Positions 53,871 to 62,539 of a stretch of DNA of 64,000 nt are shown here, piece after piece; positions within the stretch are counted from its first letter, which is position 1; each line of letters begins with the position of its first letter. The translations under genes were made by a program, and so were the position numbers. This stretch comes from an uncultured Rhizobiaceae group bacterium. Lineage in GTDB: Bacteria; Pseudomonadota; Alphaproteobacteria; Rhizobiales; Rhizobiaceae. The notes beneath the pieces are model-generated. The model made no database searches, was not told the DNA's origin, and saw only the letters and a program-made list of their open reading frames with translations. Location: NCBI GenBank assembly GCA_937930845.1, contig CALHBJ010000008.1, forward strand, positions 1 to 64,000. Direction: 5' to 3'.

Positions 53871-55624
53871 ACACGGCGACTGTGAAAAAACTACCCATCT
53901 GGTCAACCCGTTCAGCGCTGTGGCGCAACCTGCGGATTGGATCTGGGCTCGTTCTGTTTGCCTATGTGTGTGTTCATTTTTCCAACCATGCACTGGGGCT
54001 GTATTCTGCTGAACTGATGACCAGTGTTGGCGACTGGCTAAAGCCGATCAAGCGCACCCTTCTTGTGAGCATCATCTTGTATGGCGCGCTGCTGATCCAC
54101 TTCTCCCTGGCACTCGCCAGTATTGCGCTTCGCACAAATTTGAAAATGCCAACACGGGACTGGATGCAATTGCTGTCAGGGCTGGCCATTCCGTTTCTGC
54201 TATCCGGCCACGTGATCGGCACCCGCTATGCCTCATCATTCTATGGATTGGTGGATGGCTACACCTATGTCCTGTTGTCGACGTTTGTATTTGCACCCTT
54301 TAGCGGCGTGTTGGATGTTTTGGGTTTGCTGGCCGCCTGGATCCACGGTTGTGTTGGCATGCATATGTGGGCGCGCTTCAAAGCCTGGTATTCACCCAAT
54401 TTCATGCAGGTGAGCCTGGTTATTGCAGCGGTTTTGCCGGTTTTGTCTCTGGCAGGCTATCTCTCGGCTGCCCGTGAAATTGCACCGCTGGCCAGTGATG
54501 GCGAGTTTCTTGAAGCTTATTATGCCCGTCTCAACATCCCCGACGATTCCATTTGGGCGATGCTGGCCGACGATAAACAATGGGCAAATATGGCATTGAT
54601 CGCAGCAATTGGCGTTGCCCTTGCCGCTTTCTTCATCGGTGTTCTTTGGCGCCAGCGTCACAAGTTGATTGAGATTGACTATCTTGATGGCTCGATCACC
54701 CGCCAGCGCATGGGGCCAACCCTGCTGGAGATCAGCAAGCGCGGCGGCATCGGCCACGCGAATGTATGCGGTGGCCGTGGGCGTTGTTCAACCTGTCGGG
54801 TGCGTGTTTTGGAAAACGCGGTTGATCTTCCACCCGCATCGCCAGAGGAGGCACGGGTGTTAAGCCGGGTGCGCGCGCCGGAAGATGTGCGCCTTGCCTG
54901 CCAGATACGCCCCCAGGGCAACATGAAAGTCATGCGAATCTTACCGGCGGAAACATCATTGGAAAATGCCCTTGATGTGGAACCCTTCGCCACGGGCACC
55001 GAGCGTCTTGTGACAGTGATGTTTGCAGATTTGCGTAATTTTACCGCCACATCGGAGGCCAAGCTGCCGTTTGATGTGGTGTACCTCATCAACCAGTTTT
55101 CCAACGCCATGGGCCAGGCAGTGGAAACAAATGGCGGCCGCATCGACAAATTTCTGGGCGACGGATTTATGGCGCTGTTTGGTGTTGAAGGTGATGCCGA
55201 AAGCGGGGCGCGCAACGCCCTGGCGGCATCAGCGGCCATGCTGACGGCACTCAATGCCCTTAACGAAAGACTGGCTGGTGACCTGGAAACGCCCTTGCGT
55301 ATTGGTGTCGGCCTGCATGCCGGTACCGTCATATTGGGCGAGATGGGTTATGGCACGGCACGGCGTCTGACCGCCCTTGGGGACACTGTAAATGTGGCCA
55401 GCCGCCTTGAATCGGCTACAAAGACACTCAAATGCACTGTGTGCGTGTCCCAGGATACGACAAATCTGGCCGGCTACATGCCGGATGAATCCCGATTGCA
55501 ATCCATTTCCGTGCGGGGAAAACGCACGAAAATACCCGTTTATGGCGTAAGCCATCCCGATGAACTGGGCAGCAAGCCGCGCCCAATTGTACAAAAAGGA
55601 AAACACGATGTGGTCAATTCCTGA
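53867..55624 (+). CDS. cyaC: CyaC-type redox-responsive adenylate cyclase (diheme anchor, 2Fe-2S, class III cyclase)
   Basis: A 585-residue protein. Residues about 20-262 form a six-helix membrane anchor with histidines at 37/41, 78, 115 and 160/166, like the tetra-His heme ligands of diheme succinate:quinone oxidoreductases. Residues about 268-355 form a plant-type ferredoxin domain with Cys301, 307, 310 and 345. The cyclase domain has Asp388 and Asp432. Sinorhizobium CyaC, with the same order, is a quinone-responsive adenylate cyclase that binds two hemes b and a binuclear cluster. It probably senses the quinone pool and makes cAMP. Confidence 0.9.
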   Translation: MNTATVKKLPIWSTRSALWRNLRIGSGLVLFAYVCVHFSNHALGLYSAELMTSVGDWLKPIKRTLLVSIILYGALLIHFSLALASIALRTNLKMPTRDWMQLLSGLAIPFLLSGHVIGTRYASSFYGLVDGYTYVLLSTFVFAPFSGVLDVLGLLAAWIHGCVGMHMWARFKAWYSPNFMQVSLVIAAVLPVLSLAGYLSAAREIAPLASDGEFLEAYYARLNIPDDSIWAMLADDKQWANMALIAAIGVALAAFFIGVLWRQRHKLIEIDYLDGSITRQRMGPTLLEISKRGGIGHANVCGGRGRCSTCRVRVLENAVDLPPASPEEARVLSRVRAPEDVRLACQIRPQGNMKVMRILPAETSLENALDVEPFATGTERLVTVMFADLRNFTATSEAKLPFDVVYLINQFSNAMGQAVETNGGRIDKFLGDGFMALFGVEGDAESGARNALAASAAMLTALNALNERLAGDLETPLRIGVGLHAGTVILGEMGYGTARRLTALGDTVNVASRLESATKTLKCTVCVSQDTTNLAGYMPDESRLQSISVRGKRTKIPVYGVSHPDELGSKPRPIVQKGKHDVVNS

Positions 55625-56324
55625 AACACTTAGCGCAGCGATCATGGTTACAACGATGGCAGCAGGTTTGAATGTGAGCACGATGAGCACGGCCCAGGCC
55701 GGATGCAGCGATTATCCCGGCCCCGGCGTGGACTGGTCGGAATGTCGAAAGCGCAATGTGGTGTTGAGCGACACGGATTTTACCGATGCCAAAATGACCA
55801 AAATCGACATCATTGGCTCTGACATGCGCAATGCCAAATTTGACAAGGCTGATTTCTCCCGCGCCCAAATGACCCGTGCCAATTTTGACGGTTCCAGCGC
55901 AAAGGAAGCCAATTTTTCCAAGGTGGAATCCGGTCGTGCCGTACTCACCAACATGAATCTTCAGAACTCGAACTTTGAAAAATCGGTCATGTTCCGGGCC
56001 AATTTTTCCGGCTCGGACCTGTCCGGCTCCATCCTGTTCAAGTCGGAATTCAGCCGCACGTTATTTTCCGGCGTGAACCTGACCAATTCCGATCTTTCAT
56101 TTTCCAACCTGTCCCGATCGGATTTCAGGCAAAGCAATATGAACGGCACCAATCTGGAAACCAGTTGGACCTATCTTACGCGATTTGACGGGGTTGATCT
56201 GTCCGGGGTGAAAAACCTGACGCAGAATCAAGTCGATATCGCCTGTGGCACGGCTGACACCAAACTCCCGCCTGGCCTCAATGCGCCTGCCACATGGCCA
56301 TGTGTTGCCGACCAAAATGAATGA
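55608..56324 (+). CDS. Secreted pentapeptide-repeat protein
   Basis: A 238-residue protein with a signal peptide (cleavage near STAQA, about residue 31), then about 130 residues of pentapeptide repeats (A/S-N/D-F/L-S/-x). Start ATG 55608 has AAGGA upstream and overlaps cyaC by 17 bases. The end overlaps the next start (ATGA). A right-handed beta-helix in the periplasm is expected; its function is not known. Coupling to cyaC suggests a role in the same pathway. Confidence 0.82.
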   Translation: MWSIPETLSAAIMVTTMAAGLNVSTMSTAQAGCSDYPGPGVDWSECRKRNVVLSDTDFTDAKMTKIDIIGSDMRNAKFDKADFSRAQMTRANFDGSSAKEANFSKVESGRAVLTNMNLQNSNFEKSVMFRANFSGSDLSGSILFKSEFSRTLFSGVNLTNSDLSFSNLSRSDFRQSNMNGTNLETSWTYLTRFDGVDLSGVKNLTQNQVDIACGTADTKLPPGLNAPATWPCVADQNE

Positions 56325-56899
56325 GTGACCCACTCTCAATCGAAACGCGCGAAGGATTGCCGGATGAGTGGCTGTTTCTGCGCGAGAAATATCCGCGCGA
56401 TACCTGGATGGCCAATTCCGATCTGGGCGAGCATGCGCGGTTCTGGTTATCCATCCACCGGCATTTCAGGATGATGGGCGCGCATTTGCAGTCCCAAAGC
56501 GACACCTATCGCGAAGGTCTGATTGATGCGGGCACATTTCGGCAAACCATGGCACCGCGCCTCCAGCAATTCCTGCAAACACTCGACCACCATCACCGGA
56601 TCGAAGATGGCGTGTTTTTTCCCAAATTCATGGCTGCTGAAAAACGGTTGATCAAGGGCATTGAACTGCTGGAAGAAGACCATCACGTCATCGACGCTGA
56701 GGTGCACAATATGGTGGAGATTGCCAATAAGCTGTTGCAGAGCGACCCGGCCAACAGTGATCAGCTCAAGCGCAATGGCGAGGCCTTTGCCAATTGCAGC
56801 GAGCGCATTGTGGCGCTGCTCGGCCGACATCTGGATGATGAGGAAGATATTGTCGTTCCGCTCATGCTGGATCGCAATGAGATTGAATTGATGGATTGA
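56321..56899 (+). CDS. Hemerythrin-like HHE-domain protein
   Basis: A 192-residue four-helix protein of the hemerythrin/HHE class. Candidate di-iron ligands are seen in HHHRIEDGVFFP, EEDHHVIDAEVH and HLDDEEDIVVP, besides His residues near 40-50 (SIHRHF). It probably binds O2 or NO, or stores/guards iron, in the cytoplasm. The ATGA overlap places it as the last gene of the cyclic-nucleotide block, which fits a signal related to oxygen or nitric oxide. Confidence 0.85.
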   Translation: MSDPLSIETREGLPDEWLFLREKYPRDTWMANSDLGEHARFWLSIHRHFRMMGAHLQSQSDTYREGLIDAGTFRQTMAPRLQQFLQTLDHHHRIEDGVFFPKFMAAEKRLIKGIELLEEDHHVIDAEVHNMVEIANKLLQSDPANSDQLKRNGEAFANCSERIVALLGRHLDDEEDIVVPLMLDRNEIELMD

Positions 56900-56955
56900 T
56901 ACAAATTGCGCGGCGCCAGCGACACCCTGGAGATGCTCAATAGATTAACGCGGGA

Positions 56956-58140
56956 TTAGCGCGTCAGTTCCTTCATCGCATCCCCGATGCCGGACAGGGT
57001 GAGCGGAAACATGCGCTCGTCAAAAATTTCGCGGATCATTGCGGTCGATTGGGTATAGCGCCATCCCTTTTCCGGAACCGGATTGAGCCACACCGTCGAC
57101 GGCCACTGGGATGTGACCCGGCGCAACCACACTTCACCGCTTTCAGGATTCCAGTGTTCAACGGAGCCACCGGGATAGACCACCTCATAGGGGCTCATGG
57201 CGGCATCGCCGACAAATATGCATTTGTAAGACGGCCCATAGGTGCGCAGCACTTCATGGGTGTCCAATTGTTCGCCATAGCGGCGGCGGTTGTCTTTCCA
57301 CACTCCCTCATAGAGGCAATTGTGGAAATAAAAATATTCAAGCGTCTTAAATTCCGCGCGGGCGGCTGAGAACAATTCTTCAACCACTTTGATATGCCCG
57401 TCCATTGATCCTCCCACATCGAGGAACAATAAAAGTTTCACGGCATTGCGGCGCTCGGGCCGGGTTTTCACATCAAGATAACCGTGCTCGGCTGTGGCGC
57501 GGATTGTACCATTGAGATCGAATTCGTCTGCCTCACCTTCGCGGGCCCAGCGGCGCAGCCGTTTCAACGCAATTTTGATGTTGCGCGTGCCCAATTCCAC
57601 ATTGTCATCGAAATTACGGAACTCACGCTTGTCCCAGACTTTTACGGCGGAACGGTTGCGCCCTTCTTTTTGACCAATCCGCACACCTTCGGGGTTGTAT
57701 CCATAGGCACCAAATGGGGATGTGCCTGCTGTACCGATCCATTTTGACCCGCCCTGGTGGCGCTTTTCCTGCTCCTCAAGGCGCTTCTTGAGCGTCTCCA
57801 TCAGCTTTTCCCATCCGCCCAGCGCTTCAATCTGTTTCTTCTCTTCATCGGACAAATGTTTTTCAGCCATCCGGCGCAACCACTCTTCCGGCAGGGCCTG
57901 GGGCTCAGTACCTTCCATGGGCGAGACGGCTTCAAGGCCTTTAAAGACTTCGGCAAACACACGGTCGAACTTATCAATATTGCGCTCGTCCTTCACCAGA
58001 GCCGCGCGGGCGAGGAAATAGAATTCCTCCACGTCCCACATGGCCACCCCCTGCTCCATTGCCTCAAGCAATGTGAGATATTCGCGCAGGGAAACCGGAA
58101 CGCTGGCTTCTTTCAAGCCATAAAAGAGATTGGAAAACAT
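56956..58140 (-). CDS. VWA-domain protein, CoxE-like
   Basis: A 394-residue protein. The C-terminal half is a von Willebrand A domain of CoxE type with an altered metal motif (FLDVGGSMDG rather than DxSxS). The N-terminal part is helical and charged. These proteins work with MoxR AAA ATPases in protein maturation. The MoxR partner is present 2.7 kb away at 60838, after metA, DUF805 and an SDR gene. Start ATG 58140 is favoured over upstream in-frame codons. Confidence 0.85.
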   Translation of the reverse strand: MFSNLFYGLKEASVPVSLREYLTLLEAMEQGVAMWDVEEFYFLARAALVKDERNIDKFDRVFAEVFKGLEAVSPMEGTEPQALPEEWLRRMAEKHLSDEEKKQIEALGGWEKLMETLKKRLEEQEKRHQGGSKWIGTAGTSPFGAYGYNPEGVRIGQKEGRNRSAVKVWDKREFRNFDDNVELGTRNIKIALKRLRRWAREGEADEFDLNGTIRATAEHGYLDVKTRPERRNAVKLLLFLDVGGSMDGHIKVVEELFSAARAEFKTLEYFYFHNCLYEGVWKDNRRRYGEQLDTHEVLRTYGPSYKCIFVGDAAMSPYEVVYPGGSVEHWNPESGEVWLRRVTSQWPSTVWLNPVPEKGWRYTQSTAMIREIFDERMFPLTLSGIGDAMKELTR

Positions 58141-58201
58141 GATCGGATCGGCACCTTTTGCCCGCAATTAAATATTTGGATGATGCAGAGGCATGCCAAC
58201 C

Positions 58202-59119
58202 TTACGTGCCAATGTTTTCGATGTCGAACGGTGTCGTTTGGTAGATTTGGTTGATCCAGTTGCCGAACAACAAATGGGCATGGCTGCGCCAGCGGTTTTG
58301 AGGCGGCATTTTTGGGTCATCGGCAGGAAAGTAATTTGCAGGCAGATCAATCGGCGTACCTGCCTCAAAGTCGCGAAAATATTCTTCCGCCAATGAGGTT
58401 GAATCATATTCGATGTGGTTGAAAATATAGAGGCGGTTGCCGTCTTCTTCGCTGATCAGGCATGGGCCGGTTACATCGCTTTCCATCAAAAGTTCAAGCC
58501 CTTGTCTGGAATGCACATCTTCACTGCGCACTTCGGTCCAGCGCGACACGGGGATGGAGAAGTCGTCGGAAAATCCGCTCAGATAAGGCGATGCCGGAAC
58601 CAGATTGCGATGCCGGTAAACGCCAAATGCTTTCGCTTCCAATTCATATTTCGGCACGTTGTGAAAATAGTATATTGCCGCCATCGCGCCCCAACAAATG
58701 TTGAAACAGGAATGGACATGGGTGCGGGTCCATTCAAAGATTTCAGACAGCTCGTCCCAATAGGTTACATCTTCAAAGTCCAACGTTTCAATTGGTGCGC
58801 CCGTGATGATGAAGCCATCAAATTTCTGATCCTTCACATCTTCCCAGGTTTGATAAAACGAGATGAGGTGGTCTTCGGCCGTATTGCGAGATTTATGGGA
58901 GCCTATGCGGATCAACGTCATTTCCACCTGCATGGGCGTTGCCCCGATCAGGCGCGCGATTTGGGTTTCCGTGCGCACTTTATTGGGCATCAAGTTCAAC
59001 AAGCCAATGCGCAAGGGGCGAATGTCCTGGCGGGTTGCATCGCGCTCGCTCATGACCATGACACCTTCCGCTTCAAGCGTGGCGCGGGCAGGAAGTTTGT
59101 CGGGAATGCGAATGGGCAT
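58202..59119 (-). CDS. metA: Homoserine O-acetyltransferase, MetA type
   Basis: A 305-residue enzyme that acylates homoserine at the start of methionine synthesis. Catalytic Cys142 is in FNICWGAM. Residue 111 is Glu (GAPIE), the position that in this family selects acetyl-CoA (Glu) over succinyl-CoA (Gly), so it is an acetyltransferase despite the MetA name. Start ATG 59119. A SAM-II riboswitch lies upstream, giving feedback control by S-adenosylmethionine. Confidence 0.95.
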   Translation of the reverse strand: MPIRIPDKLPARATLEAEGVMVMSERDATRQDIRPLRIGLLNLMPNKVRTETQIARLIGATPMQVEMTLIRIGSHKSRNTAEDHLISFYQTWEDVKDQKFDGFIITGAPIETLDFEDVTYWDELSEIFEWTRTHVHSCFNICWGAMAAIYYFHNVPKYELEAKAFGVYRHRNLVPASPYLSGFSDDFSIPVSRWTEVRSEDVHSRQGLELLMESDVTGPCLISEEDGNRLYIFNHIEYDSTSLAEEYFRDFEAGTPIDLPANYFPADDPKMPPQNRWRSHAHLLFGNWINQIYQTTPFDIENIGT

Positions 59120-59130
59120 GGATCGTCTCA

Positions 59131-59160
59131 CAAAACAAATCAGTTGGCGAAGCGCAACCA
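59131..59160 (-). promoter_or_regulatory. Candidate expression-platform hairpin between SAM-II and metA
   Basis: On the minus strand GTTGCG pairs with CGC-C-AAC (one bulge, CTT loop) and is followed by TGATTTGTTTT. It could be a weak intrinsic terminator controlled by the riboswitch. Base pairing is short and not certain. Confidence 0.3.
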
Positions 59161-59190
59161 GATCCACATGTTCGTTTGACGAAACTGCGG

Positions 59191-59248
59191 CCCTTTAGCG
59201 ACTTCTTTTACGTGGCTGCAAGCCGGCCGGCCAAATCACCACCGGGCA
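59191..59248 (-). promoter_or_regulatory. SAM-II riboswitch
   Basis: The minus strand carries the hallmark SAM-II segments in order: GTGGTGATTTGGCC, a GCCGGC region, then GCTTGCAGCCACGTAAA and TCGCTAAAG at the end. This is the alphaproteobacterial metA leader aptamer, which binds S-adenosylmethionine and turns metA off. It lies 72 bases before the metA ATG. Confidence 0.92.
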
Positions 59249-59381
59249 AATCTATTCAACCTCACACACAGCGTCAATCGATGGAATTCACAGGGTTCGA
59301 ATTTTACTAGTTCGCATGGACATGGTCGCTATTCATCAGGCAATCTTTCGTGACCATCGAATCAAAAGGGAGGGAATGATT

Positions 59382-59795
59382 ATGGAAAATTACGGTTATC
59401 AGTCTGCGATGAGGAAATATTTTCAGTTTTCCGGACGGGGACCGCGCCGGGAATATTGGATGTTCACCCTGATCTATTTCATCATTTATGTGATAGCGTC
59501 GGTGCTGGACGGTTTCATATTTGGGTTCAATTTCCAGTCGACTGAGAACTCATTTTCCGCCGTCAGCGAAGGCCCCATCAGTTTGGTAGTGATGCTTGGC
59601 CATTTGATTCCAGGCTTCAGCGTGACTGCGCGCAGATTGCACGACACCGGGCGATCTGCATGGTGGATACTCATTGTTTTGGTCCCACTCATCGGCATTT
59701 TGGTCTTGCTCTATTTCATGGTGAAATCATCGGACCCAGATGCCAATGAGCACGGCTCCAATCCGTACCTCATGTCCAATGCAGATGTGTTTTGA
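59382..59795 (+). CDS. DUF805 small membrane protein
   Basis: A 137-residue protein of the DUF805 family with an N-terminal aromatic segment (FSGRGPRREYWMF) and four predicted helices, then a short polar tail (DPDANEHGSNPY) as usual in the family. Start ATG 59382 follows GGGAGGG by eight bases, so an upstream in-frame start is excluded. Function of the family is not known. Confidence 0.85.
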   Translation: MENYGYQSAMRKYFQFSGRGPRREYWMFTLIYFIIYVIASVLDGFIFGFNFQSTENSFSAVSEGPISLVVMLGHLIPGFSVTARRLHDTGRSAWWILIVLVPLIGILVLLYFMVKSSDPDANEHGSNPYLMSNADVF

Positions 59796-59896
59796 TAAAC
59801 ACTTTAGCGAGTTCTGGGGCAAATTGGACTGGTGAGTTAAGGCGCTCGCCTGCTATGGTGTCGGTGAGTGAAATTTAATTGCAGAACACACCTCCC

Positions 59897-60667
59897 ATGC
59901 CTGATCAATTTGCCCAATATCCCAGCCTGAATGGCAAAAGCGTATTTATCACCGGTGGTGCATCGGGCATTGGCGCGGACCTGGTGCGCGCCTTTGCCGA
60001 CCAGGGGGCAAAAGTCGGTTTCGTCGATCTTGATGAAACCGGCAGCGCGGCGCTTTGTGATGATGTGAATGCCAATTCAACGGGCAGCGCAGCTTATGCC
60101 ATTTGTGACCTGCGCGATATTGACGGCCTAAAGGCAGCATTTACGCAATTGGCCCAGGCCGTTGGCCCGGCAAATGTGCTGGTCAATAATGCGGCGCGTG
60201 ACGACAGGCATGACTGGAAAGACGTGACAGTCGATTATTGGGATGAACGACAAGCCACCAATCTGCGCCATCAGTTTTTTGCCATTCAGGCCGTCGCGCC
60301 GGGTATGATTGAAGCAGGCGGCGGTTCCATCATCAATATGGGTTCCAATTCCTGGTGGGAAGCGGGTGGCAATTTCCCCGCCTACACCACCGCTAAGGCC
60401 GCGGTGCATGGGCTGACCCGCACCATGGCGCGCGACTTAGGTGACCACCGCATTCGGGTCAATACGGTCGTGCCCGGGTGGATTATGACCGAGCGGCAAA
60501 AAGAGCTTTGGGCCGCTCCTGAAGCAATTGAAAAACATCGCGACCGCCAATGCCTGCCCGATCTGATTGAGCCGGTTTACGTGGCGCGCATGGTGCTGTT
60601 CCTGGCGTCCGACGACGCCAAAATGTGCACCGCAAACAATTATATGGTTGAAGCAGGCAGCATTTAG
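59897..60667 (+). CDS. Short-chain dehydrogenase similar to D-xylose 1-dehydrogenase
   Basis: A 256-residue SDR with cofactor motif TGGASGIG, the segment VLVNNAARDDRH and catalytic Ser and YTTAK. The phrase YWDER, AVAPGM and the end CTANNYMVEAGS resemble Caulobacter D-xylose dehydrogenase very closely. It may oxidise an aldopentose, but the rest of a xylose pathway is not nearby. The RBS is weak; TTG 59879 is an alternative start. Confidence 0.8.
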   Translation: MPDQFAQYPSLNGKSVFITGGASGIGADLVRAFADQGAKVGFVDLDETGSAALCDDVNANSTGSAAYAICDLRDIDGLKAAFTQLAQAVGPANVLVNNAARDDRHDWKDVTVDYWDERQATNLRHQFFAIQAVAPGMIEAGGGSIINMGSNSWWEAGGNFPAYTTAKAAVHGLTRTMARDLGDHRIRVNTVVPGWIMTERQKELWAAPEAIEKHRDRQCLPDLIEPVYVARMVLFLASDDAKMCTANNYMVEAGSI

Positions 60668-60695
60668 CAGGGCTTGAAAATCGCGGGCAGTTCTC

Positions 60696-60724
60696 GAGCG
60701 TTTCAAGCTTCGCTTGAATCACTC
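60696..60724. repeat. Small palindromic element
   Basis: GAGCGTTTCAAGC, TTC, GCTTGAATCACTC forms a hairpin with a solid TCAAGC/GCTTGA core and outer GAG/CTC pairs. It resembles dispersed intergenic palindromes of Rhizobiales. A similar GAGTG/CGCTC piece recurs near 60825. The rest of the 60668-60837 gap is GC-rich with no gene. Confidence 0.4.
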
Positions 60725-60837
60725 TAGATTTAAATTTGAGCTCACGCTGTCAGGCTTCGCCTTTCGCTGCGCAGGCGCGGCGCAATGCGCCGGGTCGGCA
60801 TATGCCTCCCAGAGTTTCCACTTGAGTGAAAAACGCT

Positions 60838-61701
60838 CTACCCCTGCTGCCCGCCGCCCTGTCTGCGCGCCATGAACGCCAATCGTTCAAACAAGTGCAC
60901 ATCCTGCTCGTTTTTCAAAAGCGCGCCATGCAGTTTTGGCAATGCGTTGGTGGCCTTTTCCCGCAAAGTCAGCGGGTCCACATCATCGGCCACCAGCAGT
61001 CGTATCCAATCCAGGGCCTCACTGGTTGAGGGTTTCTTTTTCAGCCCGGCTGTTTCACGCACTTCATAAAACTGAGTGAGTGCCTCACGCACCAGCGCTT
61101 TCTTGATCCCCGGATAATGCACATCGACGATCTGGGCCAACACTTCGGCTTCGGGAAACGAGATGTAGTGAAAGAAACAGCGGCGCAAAAATGCATCCGG
61201 CAATTCTTTTTCATTGTTTGACGTGATGATCACGATGGGTCGGTTTACCGCCCTCACCGTCTCATCCAGTTCATAGCAATAGAACTCCATCTTATCGAGT
61301 TCCTGCAACAGATCATTGGGAAATTCGATATCCGCCTTGTCGATTTCATCGATCAGCAGGACGACCTTTTCATCGGCTTCAAAAGCCTCCCAGAGCTTTC
61401 CTTTTTTGATGTAGTTGCGGATGTCCTCAACCTTCTTTTCCCCCAATTGGGAATCGCGCAAGCGGGAGACCGCATCATATTCATAAAGGCCTTGCTGGGC
61501 TTTGGTGGTAGATTTGATGTTCCATTCCAACATCCGCAATCCAAGGGACTGGGAAACCTGTTTGGCCAGTTCCGTCTTGCCAGTGCCCGGTTCGCCTTTG
61601 ACCAGCAATGGACGTTCCAGTGTGATCGCCGCGTTGACGGCGACCTTAAGGTCATCGCCCGCCACATAGGATTCGGTTCCGGCAAACTTGCTTAATGTCA
61701 T
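60838..61701 (-). CDS. MoxR-family AAA ATPase
   Basis: A 287-residue AAA+ protein with Walker A GEPGTGKT (about residue 36-43), Walker B LLIDEIDKAD and sensor residues of the MoxR family. It would act as a chaperone-like ATPase with the CoxE/VWA protein encoded at 56956-58140. The start at 61701 gives the normal N-terminus. The two partner genes are usually next to each other and are separated here. Confidence 0.9.
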   Translation of the reverse strand: MTLSKFAGTESYVAGDDLKVAVNAAITLERPLLVKGEPGTGKTELAKQVSQSLGLRMLEWNIKSTTKAQQGLYEYDAVSRLRDSQLGEKKVEDIRNYIKKGKLWEAFEADEKVVLLIDEIDKADIEFPNDLLQELDKMEFYCYELDETVRAVNRPIVIITSNNEKELPDAFLRRCFFHYISFPEAEVLAQIVDVHYPGIKKALVREALTQFYEVRETAGLKKKPSTSEALDWIRLLVADDVDPLTLREKATNALPKLHGALLKNEQDVHLFERLAFMARRQGGGQQG

Positions 61702-61911
61702 TGGGTGTTGTCGCTTTTGTTGGGATTGATGCTGCAATAGAAGTTTTCAGCGCGGACCACGGTGTCTGCGCCTTGGTTTCATGGATGGTTTTTGCACCGA
61801 AGGGCACGAAAAAACAACGGGTAGATCAAGACAGTCTTGTTTGCTGCAACCATTGGGTGTGGTAGAAAGTTGCTGCATTTCAGTTTCGTTCTTCATTTTT
61901 AGGAGTTTTCC

Positions 61912-62460
61912 ATGTCCATTCTCAAGCGCGGCCTTAAAGGCGCACCCGTGCGCCGCCTGCAACAGGCTCTCAACATTGATGCCGATGGTGATTTCGGTCC
62001 TGGCACCGAGAAAGCTGTACGCGAATTTCAAAAGGCCAATGGTCTGGCTGTTGACGGCATTGCCGGTCCAGACACTTTCACGGCCATGGGCCTGCACGAA
62101 CTGGTGCTGCTGCGTGTGGGGTCACGCGGTGCTGCGGTAAAAGCCATGCAGGAAGACCTTGGCATTGATGCCGATGGCCGTTTTGGCCCGGGCACCAAGA
62201 AAGCCGTTACGGCATTTCAGGAAGCCAATGGTCTGGTTGCAGATGGCATGGCCGGACCAAACACGCTGGCCAAAATGGGCTCATTCGCCTCCACCATTAC
62301 AGAAGACGTTATCAGCCGTACGGAAGTGACCGCCGAGGAAGAGCATTTTGAGAGTGAACCTCTTCCCGAAATCAAGGGCAGTGAGCCGGTTGCGGGTTCG
62401 GCAAGCGAAGCTGCACCGAAAAAATCCGTGTGGGGTAAAGTTAAAGGCTGGTTCAGCTAG
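61912..62460 (+). CDS. Peptidoglycan-binding domain protein with two tandem domains
   Basis: A 182-residue protein with two PG_binding_1 domains in tandem, about residues 3-63 and 66-126. Each has the pattern G--V--LQ/MQ, IDADG-FGPGT-KAV--FQ-ANGL and AGP-T. A Pro/Glu-rich tail with basic WGKVKGWF end follows. No signal peptide is seen, odd for a peptidoglycan-binding protein. It stands alone with its own terminator downstream. Confidence 0.85.
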   Translation: MSILKRGLKGAPVRRLQQALNIDADGDFGPGTEKAVREFQKANGLAVDGIAGPDTFTAMGLHELVLLRVGSRGAAVKAMQEDLGIDADGRFGPGTKKAVTAFQEANGLVADGMAGPNTLAKMGSFASTITEDVISRTEVTAEEEHFESEPLPEIKGSEPVAGSASEAAPKKSVWGKVKGWFS

Positions 62461-62539
62461 AGCGGATCTTCAGTTCGCTTCGGCAATCCCGGCGACACCG
62501 TCCCTGTGTGATTGTTGATGGCTTCAAACGTGTTGACCT

